Shown here: positions 24,502 through 35,237 of the stretch, piece by piece
Layout: the number at the start of each line of letters is the position of its first letter
How positions within the stretch are numbered: the stretch's first letter is position 1
Assembly: GCF_047468865.1 (NCBI RefSeq)
Contig: NZ_JBLGTV010000002.1
Span: 310,001-374,000, forward strand
Origin: Castellaniella hirudinis_A
GTDB taxonomy: Bacteria; Pseudomonadota; Gammaproteobacteria; Burkholderiales; Burkholderiaceae_B
DNA length: 64,000 bases
Direction of reading: 5' to 3'
Position numbers and translations under genes: made by a program
Notes under the pieces: model-generated
Database searches by the model: none
Told to the model about the DNA's origin: nothing
Seen by the model: only the letters and a program-made list of their open reading frames with translations

Positions 24502-25134
24502 TCAGCTTTTGTGGCTGAAAGTGGCCAGTACCGTGCCGGCCAGGATAAAGACAGAACCAAAGCCGCGGTTGAGCCAGCGGATGTGGCCGGGCCGCCGCAG
24601 CAGGCGCAAGATCTGCGAAGCCAGCGAAGTATAGCAACTCATGGCCACCAGGTCGGTGAAGGTCAGCGTGGCGCCGATCAGCACATATTGCAGCGCCAGG
24701 GGGCGGCCGAGATCCAGAAACTGCGGCACGACGGCCAGCAGGAACATCGTGCCTTTGGGGTTGGTGATGTTGACCAGGTAGCCGCGCAGCAGCTGGTCGC
24801 GGACAGGGTGTGCGCCGGTGTGGGGCCGGGCTTGCACGGCCACCGGGGCGGCGTCGGTGCGAAACTGCTTGACCCCCAGGTACACCAGGTAAGCGGCGCC
24901 CGTCCATTTGACGAGGGTGAAGGCGAGCTCGGAGGTGGCCAGCAGCGCCCCCACCCCGACGGCCACGATGAACAGCTGGCAGATAATGCCGGCCTGCAGG
25001 CCGATGATGGTCCAGAAGGCATGGCGAAAGCCGTATTTCAGGCCCGAGGCCATGGAGCAGATCGCCCCCGGCCCGGGCGAAAAGGAAATCGCCCAGGCGG
25101 CGGCGAAGAAAGCCAACCAGGTGGACAGGGCCAT
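24502..25134 (-). CDS. LysE/RhtB-family amino-acid exporter
   Basis: A 210-residue protein with about six membrane helices. The signature SFSPGPGAICSMASGLKYG (residues 17-35) and GYLVNITNPKG (about 118-128) identify the LysE/RhtB family. The likely role is efflux of amino acids or homoserine-lactone-like compounds. The start at 25134 is chosen because longer forms would add a non-homologous tail. It lies between rhlE and prfC on the same strand; the genes look functionally unrelated. Confidence 0.87.
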   Translation of the reverse strand: MALSTWLAFFAAAWAISFSPGPGAICSMASGLKYGFRHAFWTIIGLQAGIICQLFIVAVGVGALLATSELAFTLVKWTGAAYLVYLGVKQFRTDAAPVAVQARPHTGAHPVRDQLLRGYLVNITNPKGTMFLLAVVPQFLDLGRPLALQYVLIGATLTFTDLVAMSCYTSLASQILRLLRRPGHIRWLNRGFGSVFILAGTVLATFSHKS

Positions 25135-25165
25135 GGGGTGCTCCGGGGTGCGGTCTGGGGGGGGA

Positions 25166-26626
<1,461 letters not shown>

Positions 26627-27000
26627 CAGAATGACTCCAGCGACCGCCTATCGCTCAAGTCGAGAGATACCAATCTAGGCTGACGAATGAATGAAAACAG
26701 AAAATGGCTGCCAGGCTGAACCTGGGAGAGGGCATGCCGCCTGAATCAGGGGCAAGCGGCGAACCAGGGCCGGGAAACACGATGCAGCGGACTGGTAAGC
26801 TGCACGAAGGATCGCATTATAGCTTGAGCCGGGCGGCGGACAGTGCAATTTGCCGGCCAAATGTCTTTAAAATGCGTCGATGCGGCCCCCGATCCGGCTT
26901 CGGGCGGGCGTCGCGTGCGGCGGGCAGCCCTTTGGCCGGACGGATTCCACCGGCCGATCGGGCGGGCGGCCCCTTCAAAAACACCTTGGACGAGGTTCTG
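26627..27000. other. Divergent intergenic region, rhlE / lemA
   Basis: 374 bases without a credible gene. The right half is GC-rich, with a TTTAAAAT stretch near 26865 that could be part of a lemA promoter. No clear operator or RNA element was seen. Confidence 0.35.
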
Positions 27001-27618
27001 ATGATCGGACGGTTTTTCAATCTGGCGGTGATGGCGGCCTTGGCGCTGCTGTTGTCGGGCTGCGGCTACAACGAAATCCAGCGGCAGGACGAACAGGTCA
27101 AGGCCGCCTGGTCGCAGGCGCTCAATCAATACGAACGCCGGGCCGACCTGGTGCCCAAGCTGGTGTCGTCCGTGAACGCCTATATGGTCAACGAGCGCAG
27201 CCTGCTGGAACAAGTCACCAAGGATCGCGCGCGGGTGGGGCAGATCAAGATCGGCGCCGACGACCTGGACGATCCCGCCTTGATGGCGCGCTTCGAGCAG
27301 GCGCAGGCCGCCTTGGGTTCCAGTCTGTCGCGCCTGCTGGCCGTGTCGGAAAACTACCCGCAGCTGAAAAGCGACGGCCTGTTCCGTGACTTGATGACGC
27401 AGCTGGAAGGCACCGAGAACCGCATCGCCGTGGCGCGAGAGCGCTATGTCGGCGCGGTGCAGGCCTATAACCTGACCATCCGCGAATTTCCCACCCTGAT
27501 CACGGCGCGGATTTTCGGCTACCAGACCAAGGCCCAATATGGGCTGGACAAGGCCGATGCGGTGATGCAAGACCCCGTGATCAAGTTCGACCTGCCTGCG
27601 ACAGGCGCGGCGCAATGA
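27001..27618 (+). CDS. lemA: LemA family lipoprotein
   Basis: A 205-residue protein with a lipoprotein signal peptide (hydrophobic core, lipobox LLSGCG, Cys at about residue 21). The helical LemA core follows: GYNEIQRQDEQVKAAWSQ, NQYERRADLVPKLVSSVNAY and REFPTLITARIFGY. It is membrane-anchored in the periplasm with no proven activity. It is translationally coupled (ATGA) to the TPM-domain gene, the usual partner of LemA. Confidence 0.92.
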   Translation: MIGRFFNLAVMAALALLLSGCGYNEIQRQDEQVKAAWSQALNQYERRADLVPKLVSSVNAYMVNERSLLEQVTKDRARVGQIKIGADDLDDPALMARFEQAQAALGSSLSRLLAVSENYPQLKSDGLFRDLMTQLEGTENRIAVARERYVGAVQAYNLTIREFPTLITARIFGYQTKAQYGLDKADAVMQDPVIKFDLPATGAAQ

Positions 27619-28613
27619 GCGGCGCGGCCCTTTGTCCGGCGCCGGGCGGCGGATCGGCGCGGGGGTTCGTGGCGGGCCGTTGCCGGCGCGCCCGGGCCGG
27701 TTGGATGGGGCTGGGGCGCTGGGCGGTGGTGTGCGCGATTCTGGCCTGGTGTCTCGCCGCGTCCGCCTGGGCGGCGGCCCCGTCGGCGCCCGGCGCCGAC
27801 ACGGCGGCATCACCGGCGCCCGGGGCCATCGTAGCGGTGCCGGACTGGCGCGCGCCGGTCATGGATCTGGCCGGTGTTTTGGACGCCGATCAGCTGCGGC
27901 ATCTGGATACCCAGTTGCGCGATTGGGAAAAAACACAGGGCTCGCAACTGTTCGTGCTGCTGGTGCCCACGACCGGGCCGGAGACAATCGAGCAATACGC
28001 GCGCCGCGTGTTCGATACCTGGGCCGTGGGGCGTCGCGGCCTGGATGACGGGGTTCTGCTGCTGGTGGCCGTGCAGGATCGCCGGGTGCGCATCGAGGTG
28101 GGTTATGGCCTGGAAGGCGCGGTCACCGATGTTCAATCGGGGCGCATCATCCGCGAACAGATCGCGCCGCAGTTCGCCCAGGGCGAGGTCTACGCCGGTT
28201 TGCAGGCCGGGGTGTCGGCGTTGCAGGCCCTGATCCGGGGCGAAGACCTGCCCGCGCCGGATCAGACGGACGACGAGGGCGCGCCGGAATTGGTCATGGC
28301 GGGGTTTTTGCTGGTGATGGCGCTGGTCATGCCGCTATGGTTGTCGGCGGCCCTGGCGGGCGGGTTTGTCTGGTTGCTGACGGGAAGCCTCGGGTGGGCC
28401 GTGCTGGGTGCGCTGGCCGGGGTGCTGGTGGGGGCGATTGCTCGGCTGCTGGGGATCACGAAGCGGCTGCGCCGCCGGGGTGCCGGCGGGCGCGACGATG
28501 ATTTTGGCGGCGGTTTCGGCGGGGGCGGTTTTGGCGGGGGCTCAGGCGGTTCCGGCGGAGGGGGCGGCGGCGGTGGCCGTGGCGGCGGGGGCGGCGCATC
28601 CGGCAGTTGGTGA
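27615..28613 (+). CDS. TPM-domain membrane protein (YgcG family)
   Basis: A 332-residue protein. It has an N-terminal signal/anchor (residues about 30-52), then a TPM domain (about 75-205: VMDLAGVLDADQLRHLD, FVLLVPTTG, RRVRIEVGYGLEGAVTD), then two membrane helices and a tail of Gly/Ser/Arg repeats. TPM domains have been linked to phosphatase activity and photosystem repair elsewhere; the role here is unknown. The LemA-TPM pair is common, but the second TPM gene often found beside it is missing. Confidence 0.87.
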   Translation: MSGAALCPAPGGGSARGFVAGRCRRARAGWMGLGRWAVVCAILAWCLAASAWAAAPSAPGADTAASPAPGAIVAVPDWRAPVMDLAGVLDADQLRHLDTQLRDWEKTQGSQLFVLLVPTTGPETIEQYARRVFDTWAVGRRGLDDGVLLLVAVQDRRVRIEVGYGLEGAVTDVQSGRIIREQIAPQFAQGEVYAGLQAGVSALQALIRGEDLPAPDQTDDEGAPELVMAGFLLVMALVMPLWLSAALAGGFVWLLTGSLGWAVLGALAGVLVGAIARLLGITKRLRRRGAGGRDDDFGGGFGGGGFGGGSGGSGGGGGGGGRGGGGGASGSW

Positions 28614-28669
28614 GTGCGCTGCGCCCGGGCGGCGCACGCCCGGATTCAGCGGCGTTTCTCCGCCGGGCG

Positions 28670-30127
28670 TCAGAGTGTCAGGAACAAAGCGTGGGCCATC
28701 TGGCCGATCAGCAATTCCCGCTGCGGATCCGGGGTGGGGGCTTCGCCGATGGTGGACCAGCCCGGGTGGCTGCGGGCCTCGTTGAGGATGGTCTGCACGG
28801 CGGGCGGCAGGTGGTTGGGGGGCTCGGGCGCGGCCTCGTCGTCGCCGGCCGCCGCCGGGTCGCCTTCCGGGGCGCGGCCCGGCGGGTCGGTTCGGGCCAT
28901 CAGATCCTGGCTGATGGGCCGCATGGCGGCATGGCCCCGGCATTCCAGGGCGCGCACCAGGGCCAGCTGGCGCAAGCCCAGCAGATGCAGCACGGGGTCG
29001 TCCACGGTCATTTCCACTTGGCCGGCCAGTTTGCCGATCAGGCGCTTGCCCCATTGGTTGGCGCCCTGCCAGACCCCGCCGATGGCGGCCCCCAGCAGGG
29101 TGGCCGTGCCCAGACTGAGGCCGCCGGTGAGGACGTCCACCGTCGCGCCCGCCACGGCGCCGGTGGCCAGGCCCTTGCTGACCTTGATGCCGAACTCGCG
29201 CAGCGCCAGTGGGCTGAACAGATCCATGCCCCAGCGTTCGCCTTCCAGGGGCAGGGGGTGGTGCGGGAAAGTGGACTTGCTGAACCGATAACGCTTGAGC
29301 AGCGCGTGGACGCAGCTTTGCTCGCGTTCGCGCGTGCGCTTGCGCAGAACCAGCGTCATGGTGGCCAGGTCGGCGGGGTCGTGCAGGCTGGGCAGGCGCA
29401 GGGCGGCGGCATCCATGAGCAACTCGGCGATCAGGCGGGTGGCGTCCTGCAGGCGCTTCAGGCGCTGCTGGCCCAGATCGGTGCGCAGGGCCATCAGCCC
29501 GGGCGCCTGCTGATCCAGCATCAACGCCAGACGGTCGAGCAACTGGCTTTCGCCGTCCAGCGCGGGCGCCACGGTATCGAAGTCCACCGTCGCGTGCAGG
29601 CCCAGGCGCGCCAGGGCGTCGCGCCAGTCGATGACGTTGGCCAGGGGGCTGCGGGTAAAGTTGAGCACCGGCAGAATGGGGCGTCCGCAGGCCGCCAGCA
29701 GGGCCAGTTCGTCGCGGTGCTTGGGCAGCACGGGGTCGCGCACGTCGATCACATACAGGGCCGCGTCGACGGACAGCACCGCCGCCAGCACGCGGCATTC
29801 CTGCTCGAAGCGTTCGGCGGCCTCGGGGCTGTCCAGCAGGCGCTGGATGCGGTCGGGCCCATCCAGGCGCTCGTCGGGGGCGATCAGCTGATCCAGGTAG
29901 TCCAGCACGCCCATGGCGTCCTCCAGCCCCGGGGTGTCGCGCAAAATCAGCATGGGCTGGCCGTTGCTGGACAGCAGCCGGGCGCTTTCGACATGCCGGG
30001 TGGTGCCGGGCTCGTCCGCGACTTCGCCGAACTGTTCGTCGCGCAGCAGGGTGCGCAACAGCGATGTCTTGCCGGTGTTGGTATGGCCAACGACCGCTAG
30101 GTCGATGGGAGCGGGGGTTTCAGTCAT
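28670..30127 (-). CDS. GTPase with DUF3482 domain
   Basis: A 485-residue protein. The N-terminal small-GTPase domain shows G1 GHTNTGKTSLL (residues 14-24), G3 DTPGLED and a G4-like NFTRS. The C-terminal DUF3482 region has a Gly-rich, possibly membrane-seeking helix pair (KGLATGAVAGATVDVLTGG, ATLLGAAIGGVWQG). It overlaps the end of the DUF2868 gene by 8 bases. The two domains are a conserved pair in betaproteobacteria, suggesting that the GTPase controls the membrane partner. Confidence 0.88.
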   Translation of the reverse strand: MTETPAPIDLAVVGHTNTGKTSLLRTLLRDEQFGEVADEPGTTRHVESARLLSSNGQPMLILRDTPGLEDAMGVLDYLDQLIAPDERLDGPDRIQRLLDSPEAAERFEQECRVLAAVLSVDAALYVIDVRDPVLPKHRDELALLAACGRPILPVLNFTRSPLANVIDWRDALARLGLHATVDFDTVAPALDGESQLLDRLALMLDQQAPGLMALRTDLGQQRLKRLQDATRLIAELLMDAAALRLPSLHDPADLATMTLVLRKRTREREQSCVHALLKRYRFSKSTFPHHPLPLEGERWGMDLFSPLALREFGIKVSKGLATGAVAGATVDVLTGGLSLGTATLLGAAIGGVWQGANQWGKRLIGKLAGQVEMTVDDPVLHLLGLRQLALVRALECRGHAAMRPISQDLMARTDPPGRAPEGDPAAAGDDEAAPEPPNHLPPAVQTILNEARSHPGWSTIGEAPTPDPQRELLIGQMAHALFLTL

Positions 30128-31520
30128 GGGCGGGACTTCCGAGATGCGCCAGCCAGCTGTCGAAACCGGCGGCCTGGGGCAAGGCGTGTTGGGACAAGAA
30201 CTGTTGCCAGACCAGGCGCCGCGAGGGGCTGCCTGCCAGGCACAGGATTTGGAAGTCGGCGCTGGTGTGGCGCAATTCGTTGAACCAGGCGGCGGCGCCG
30301 CGATCCGGCGTCAGGCGGGCGTCGCAGACCAGCAGCAGGTGCCGGGCCGGTGGCTGTTGACGGATGCGGGCGCGATCCGCGCGGCTGTCGCAGCGGCCCA
30401 GATCGTCGATGGCGTCCGGCAGGCCGACCGGGGGCCAGGGGATGTCCGCGCCCAGTTCGTAGGCCAGGACGGCGGCGTGCCGGGCGGCCTGCCGGGCACG
30501 GCCCTGACCGGGCAGCGGCGCATCGGGGCGTCCCGCCGGGCGATCCACCCCCAGGGCCTGGTGGGTGGGCAGCAGGCGCTCGCGCAGTTCGAGCCAGCCG
30601 GGCAAGTCGGGGTCGATGCGCAGCCGGCGGATGCGCAGGCGCAGCCACAGCCCGCAAACTGCCAGCCCAATCACCCGGGGCAGCAGGCCCCAGACCGTCA
30701 GGCAGCCGATCAGCCACCAGGACCACTGCGCCTGCACCGGGGCGGGCGCCGAGGTGGCGGCCATGCTTTGCGCGACGGACTGGCCGCTGGGCAGTGGAAA
30801 CCCCAGCGCGTGCGGCACGCTGCCCAGCCAATGGCTGAGGGTCAGGAACGTATCCGGCGACAGTAGGGTGGTTTCCCAGTAAAAGGTATAGCTGCGGGTA
30901 CTGAGCAGCAGCAACAGGCAGGGGAGGGCGCCGGCGAAGAATGCCGTCCAGGCGCCGTGGCTGAACAGGCCCAGCGCGGGCTTCCAGGCCCGCGTGCGCG
31001 ACAGCAGGGAGAGAAACGCCTGCGCGGCCAGGGCGGCATCGGGGCCCCGGGCGATTTTCCGGGTCAGCCACAGCCAGCCCTGCGACAGGGTGGTGCCCGT
31101 GGCGGGCAGGCCGGGCAGACAGCTGGCCAGCCAGATCAGCAGCATCAGGGTGTGCAGGCCCAGCAGGCCCAGCAGGGCCAGGGCCAGATTGACCGTGCCG
31201 TCGGGGCGGCCCAGCACGCCGAGGACGGCCCCGGCCCCGGCCAGCACCGCCCCCAGCCACAGCGCCGCCAGGGCCCAGCGGGCGGCCGTTGTCCATTGCC
31301 GCAGGCTGGCCTGCAGCGGGCCTTGCCCGGCCAGCCAGGCGGCCCGCGCCAGGATGCGCTGCTGCAGGTCGGCGGGCTGGCGCAGGGCTTGTTGGCAGGC
31401 GACAGTGTCTTCCAGCGGGCCCCAGTGGGCTTCGCGCAGGCGCACGGCCTCAGCCTGCCAGTGCTGGTGCAATGGCGACCCGGCGGGCGCGAGGGCGGCG
31501 GCAGACTCCATAACGAGCAA
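30120..31520 (-). CDS. DUF2868 membrane protein
   Basis: A 466-residue protein with about five hydrophobic segments between residues 85 and 300 and a soluble C-terminal half with LLLVCDARLTPDRGAAAWFNEL. It is the regular partner of DUF3482 GTPases, and its stop overlaps the start of that gene. Function unknown. The start could be Met1 or Met4. Confidence 0.85.
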   Translation of the reverse strand: MLVMESAAALAPAGSPLHQHWQAEAVRLREAHWGPLEDTVACQQALRQPADLQQRILARAAWLAGQGPLQASLRQWTTAARWALAALWLGAVLAGAGAVLGVLGRPDGTVNLALALLGLLGLHTLMLLIWLASCLPGLPATGTTLSQGWLWLTRKIARGPDAALAAQAFLSLLSRTRAWKPALGLFSHGAWTAFFAGALPCLLLLLSTRSYTFYWETTLLSPDTFLTLSHWLGSVPHALGFPLPSGQSVAQSMAATSAPAPVQAQWSWWLIGCLTVWGLLPRVIGLAVCGLWLRLRIRRLRIDPDLPGWLELRERLLPTHQALGVDRPAGRPDAPLPGQGRARQAARHAAVLAYELGADIPWPPVGLPDAIDDLGRCDSRADRARIRQQPPARHLLLVCDARLTPDRGAAAWFNELRHTSADFQILCLAGSPSRRLVWQQFLSQHALPQAAGFDSWLAHLGSPAHD

Positions 31521-31584
31521 TCAGCTGAAAAAGTTGATGATACCGAGTTTTAAAGCCAGGGGTACGCGGTGTGCAAAAACCGGC

Positions 31585-32022
31585 TTACTCCGAGTTTTCG
31601 GGGGGACGTTCAAGCGCGCAGGGCCGCAGCAGCGTGACGTCCCCGTCGGTGGGCATCAGCGCCCGCAGCGGCACGCAGCGCCCTTGCACGCACCAGTCGT
31701 AATCGGCGGTATAAGGCGATCGGGTCAGCCGCAGCTGGCGCAATGGCGCGGTTTTGGGCTGGTAGCTGTACCAGCCATCAGCATGGTGCACGGCGTCGGG
31801 CGGCGGATCCATCCCCGCCCCGGATCCCAGAATGCGCGCCTGGCCCGCCACCAGAACCGGCAGGCCTGCCGCGTCGCGCTGTACGCGGTAGTCTTCTTCC
31901 CAGCGGGTTTTCTCGATGGAGTGGGTCCAGGCCAGGGTAAAGGCCTGGACGGGGATGACGCGTGGCGGCAGTGCCGGGGCCGCCGCCAGCGTCAGGCAAA
32001 CGCCCAGGATGCCGGGAGGCAT
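31585..32022 (-). CDS. DUF1850 protein associated with a TAXI-TRAP transporter
   Basis: A 145-residue protein with an N-terminal hydrophobic segment. WTHSIEKTRWEEDYRV is the conserved DUF1850 stretch, and two Cys lie in DYDWCVQGRCVPL. DUF1850 genes usually sit beside TAXI-type TRAP permeases. Here the ATG overlaps the stop of the fused permease (ATGA). It is probably an accessory periplasmic or membrane factor of that transporter; its activity is unknown. Confidence 0.85.
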   Translation of the reverse strand: MPPGILGVCLTLAAAPALPPRVIPVQAFTLAWTHSIEKTRWEEDYRVQRDAAGLPVLVAGQARILGSGAGMDPPPDAVHHADGWYSYQPKTAPLRQLRLTRSPYTADYDWCVQGRCVPLRALMPTDGDVTLLRPCALERPPENSE

Positions 32023-34040
32023 CAGGCGGCCTGGATGTCGGGCCCTTGGCGGCGGCTGCGCAGCCAGTGCCAGACCAGGAACACGGCCGTGGCGGCAAAG
32101 CCGATGTCGTCGCTCAGGGGGCTGGCGGCCACCAGGAACGCGGCGGCCAGGACGATGTAGAGGCGTTCGGCCCAGTGCAGGCGGGATTTGAGATAGCCCG
32201 TCAGCCCGGCCGCCCACAGGGTGATGGCCAGCAGGGCCTTGAACACGATGTAGGCCGTATCCCAGAGGGTGCCCTCTTGCAGCATCAGGGCGGGGGCGTA
32301 CACCGCCATGTAGGGCGCCACGAAGCCTGCGGCGGCCACGCGCAAGGCCTGGATGCTGATCTTCAGGCCGTTCTCGCGCGCGATGGGGGCGGCGGCGAAA
32401 GCGGCCAGCGCCACCGGCGGGGTCAGGTCGGCCATGATGCCGAAATAGAACACGAACATGTGAGAAACGATCAGCGGCACCCCCAGGTTCAGCAGGATGG
32501 GCGCCGCCAGCGAACTGGTGATGATGTAGTTGGGGATGGTGGGTATTCCCATGCCCAGCACCAGGCAGGTGAGCATGGTCAGGAACAGGGCCAGGAACAG
32601 GCTGTCTTCGCCGATGGCGATGACCTGGCCGCCGAATTCGGCAGCCACGCCGGTCAGGTTGATGATGCCGATGATGACCCCGACCAGGGCGCAGGCGCAG
32701 GCGACGGACAAGGCATTGCGCGCGCCCTCGGCCAATGAGTTGAGCGCCAGCTTCAGGGTGCCGTGCCCGGAGCGCCGCGCCAGCAGGATCAGTGTCAGCA
32801 CCGCCACGATGACGAAAAAGTCGGTGACGCCGAATTGGACGAAGCCGGCGCAGGCGATGCCCAGCAGCAGCCAGAACAGATAGCGCAGCAGCGGCGGGCG
32901 GGCGCCCTGGATCACGGCGGCGCCGAAGATCAGGATGACGGTCAGCCCCAGGCCGACCGTGCCGGAAAACAGCGGCGTATAGCCCGAGAACAGCAGCACC
33001 ACCAGGCCGATGAGGGGCAGCAGCAGATACCATTGCCGCCGCACGGCGGCCCAGGGGTTGGGGCAGTCCGCCTTGGCCAGGCCGTGCAGGCCGCGGCGTC
33101 CGGCTTCCAGGTGGACGGTCAGGAAAGCGGTGGCGAAATACAGAATGGCCGGGATGATGGCGGCCTTGACGACCTCGACGTAGGGGATGTTCAGGGTTTC
33201 CGCCATGATGAAGGCCACGGCCCCCATCACCGGCGGCATGATCTGCCCGCCCATGCTGGCTGTGGCCTCGACCCCGCCGGCAAAGGCGGGTGAATAGCCG
33301 AAGCGTTTCATCAGGGGGATGGTGAACTGTCCGGTGGTGACCACGTTGGCCACTCCCGAGCCGTTGATGGTGCCCATCAGGCCCGAACTGACCACCGAGA
33401 CCTTGGCCGGACCGCCGCGGGTGTGGCCCACCAGGCCCATGGAAAAATCGCTGAACAGCTGGATCATCCCGGCCTGCTCCAGGAAAGCCCCGAACAGGAT
33501 GAACAGATAGATGTAGGTGGACGAGACGTAGGTGGGGGTCCCGTAGATGCCTTCGACCCCGAAGCTCAGGGTGCCGACGATCTGATCCAGCCCGTAGCCG
33601 CGGTGCATGAAGGGCCCGGGGATATATTGGCCGAACAGCCCGTAGGCCAGGAACAGGCCGCAGATGATGGGCAGCGCCCAGCCCATCATGCGGCGCGTGG
33701 CCTCGAACACCAGCGCGATGGTGATGATCCCCACCACCATGTCTTCGTTCGTCATCTGGCCGGCGCGGGCGGTGAGGTCGGATTCATAGACCCAGTGATA
33801 CAGGCTGATGACAAAGCCCAGCGTCCCCAGCGTCCAGCCGATGGCGGCCCCGAAGCGCCCGCTGCGGGCGTACAGGGTGAAAATCATCAGCAGGACGAAA
33901 CCGACGTGGATGGCGCGGATGACCTGGCTGGACAGCGGGCTGTAAGCGGCGGTCCATATCTGGAAGCAGGAAAATGCGACGGCAATCCAGAAAATGCTGC
34001 GCGACATGGGTTTGTCCGCAAGATCGTGAGCAGAACTCAT
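32022..34040 (-). CDS. TRAP transporter fused permease (4TM-12TM, TAXI type)
   Basis: A 672-residue protein with some 16-18 membrane segments, joining the small (DctQ-like) and large (DctM-like) permeases in one chain, as usual for TAXI-TRAP systems. Typical stretches are HTRGGPAKVSVVSSGLMGTI, TASMGGQIMPPVMGAVAFIM and GMGIPTIPNYI. An in-frame ATG at 34007 is an alternative start. It forms an operon with the TAXI binding protein upstream and DUF1850 downstream. Confidence 0.93.
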   Translation of the reverse strand: MSSAHDLADKPMSRSIFWIAVAFSCFQIWTAAYSPLSSQVIRAIHVGFVLLMIFTLYARSGRFGAAIGWTLGTLGFVISLYHWVYESDLTARAGQMTNEDMVVGIITIALVFEATRRMMGWALPIICGLFLAYGLFGQYIPGPFMHRGYGLDQIVGTLSFGVEGIYGTPTYVSSTYIYLFILFGAFLEQAGMIQLFSDFSMGLVGHTRGGPAKVSVVSSGLMGTINGSGVANVVTTGQFTIPLMKRFGYSPAFAGGVEATASMGGQIMPPVMGAVAFIMAETLNIPYVEVVKAAIIPAILYFATAFLTVHLEAGRRGLHGLAKADCPNPWAAVRRQWYLLLPLIGLVVLLFSGYTPLFSGTVGLGLTVILIFGAAVIQGARPPLLRYLFWLLLGIACAGFVQFGVTDFFVIVAVLTLILLARRSGHGTLKLALNSLAEGARNALSVACACALVGVIIGIINLTGVAAEFGGQVIAIGEDSLFLALFLTMLTCLVLGMGIPTIPNYIITSSLAAPILLNLGVPLIVSHMFVFYFGIMADLTPPVALAAFAAAPIARENGLKISIQALRVAAAGFVAPYMAVYAPALMLQEGTLWDTAYIVFKALLAITLWAAGLTGYLKSRLHWAERLYIVLAAAFLVAASPLSDDIGFAATAVFLVWHWLRSRRQGPDIQAA

Positions 34041-34130
34041 GTTTCGGGTTCCTGGGGATGGAGACTGAACAAGCCCCCTCGGGCGGGTGTCCAGAGGGGG
34101 CCGGGGGCCTTGCGGTGCAGGGGGCCGGTC

Positions 34131-35087
34131 TTATTGGATGAGGCCGACTTCTTTGTAGTAGCGCTCCGCGCCGGGGTGCACGGGCACGGGCATGCCCTTC
34201 AGAGCGTTGGCGCGTTCGATAGTCTTGGCCGAATTGTGCGTGGCTTTCAGCGTGTCCAGCTGCTCGTAGAAGACCTTGGTCATCTGGTAGACCAGGTCGT
34301 CGGGCACTGCGGCCGAGGTGATCAGGAAGTTGGGCACCGCGACGGTGGGCACGCTGTCGGCCATGCCTTCATAGGTATCCGCCGGGATGGTGGCGGGCTG
34401 ATAGGCCGGATTGTTGATCTTGGCGACGACATCGGCGGGGATGGGCACCACGGCGATCTTGACCGATGTGGCCAGGTCGCGGATGGAGGACACCCCCAGG
34501 CCGGCCGATTGCAGCGTCACGTCCAGTTGGCGGTTTTTCATGAGTTCGACGGATTCGCCGAAAGGCAGGTATTCGACCTTGGAGAAATCGTCGTAGGACA
34601 GCCCGGCGGCCTTGAGCACGGCCCGCGCGTTGAGTTCGGTGCCCGAGCGGGCCGCCCCGACGGAAATGCGCTTGCCTTTGAGGTCGGCCAGGGTCTTGAT
34701 GCCCGACTCGGCGTTGGCCACGATCTGGATGTAGTTGTTATAGGTGGCGGTCATGCCGCGCAGGTCTTTCAGCGGGGCCTTGAAGCCGGCCTCGGTGTTG
34801 CCAGTGTAGGCATCGGATACGGTATCGGCCAGGGCAAAGGCCAGTTCGCCGCGGCCCGCCTGGATGAGATTCATGTTTTCGGCCGAGGCCTTGGTGACCT
34901 GGGCGGTGGATTTGGCGTCGGGAATCTGCTTGTTGTAGATTTGGGACAAGGCCACACCCATGGGGTAGTACACCCCGCTCTGGCCGCCGGTCAGGATATT
35001 GATGAATTTGGTGTCGGCGTGGGCGGCACCCGCAGCCACAGTGGCCGCAGCGAGGGCCGCGGTGGCCAGCCATTGGGTCATTTTCAT
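34131..35087 (-). CDS. TAXI-family TRAP substrate-binding protein
   Basis: A 318-residue periplasmic protein with a signal peptide (MKMTQWLATAALAAATVAAG, cleavage after AHA). INILTGGQSGVYYPMGVALS and ISVGAARSGTELNARAVLKA are characteristic TAXI stretches. It delivers its ligand, in known cases often glutamate or another dicarboxylate, to the fused permease 90 bases downstream. The ligand here is not known. Confidence 0.92.
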   Translation of the reverse strand: MKMTQWLATAALAAATVAAGAAHADTKFINILTGGQSGVYYPMGVALSQIYNKQIPDAKSTAQVTKASAENMNLIQAGRGELAFALADTVSDAYTGNTEAGFKAPLKDLRGMTATYNNYIQIVANAESGIKTLADLKGKRISVGAARSGTELNARAVLKAAGLSYDDFSKVEYLPFGESVELMKNRQLDVTLQSAGLGVSSIRDLATSVKIAVVPIPADVVAKINNPAYQPATIPADTYEGMADSVPTVAVPNFLITSAAVPDDLVYQMTKVFYEQLDTLKATHNSAKTIERANALKGMPVPVHPGAERYYKEVGLIQ

Positions 35088-35237
35088 GGTGTGTATTCCT
35101 TAAAGTGCAGCGGAGACAGACTGGGGATGTTAACAGTCCCCGTCGGCGGGCTGCACCCGGAATCACCCTAGTGGCCGCATGGTTTCAAGGATCGAACCCG
35201 ATCCGCCCGCCCGAGGGCGGCGGATGGATCGCGGGCT

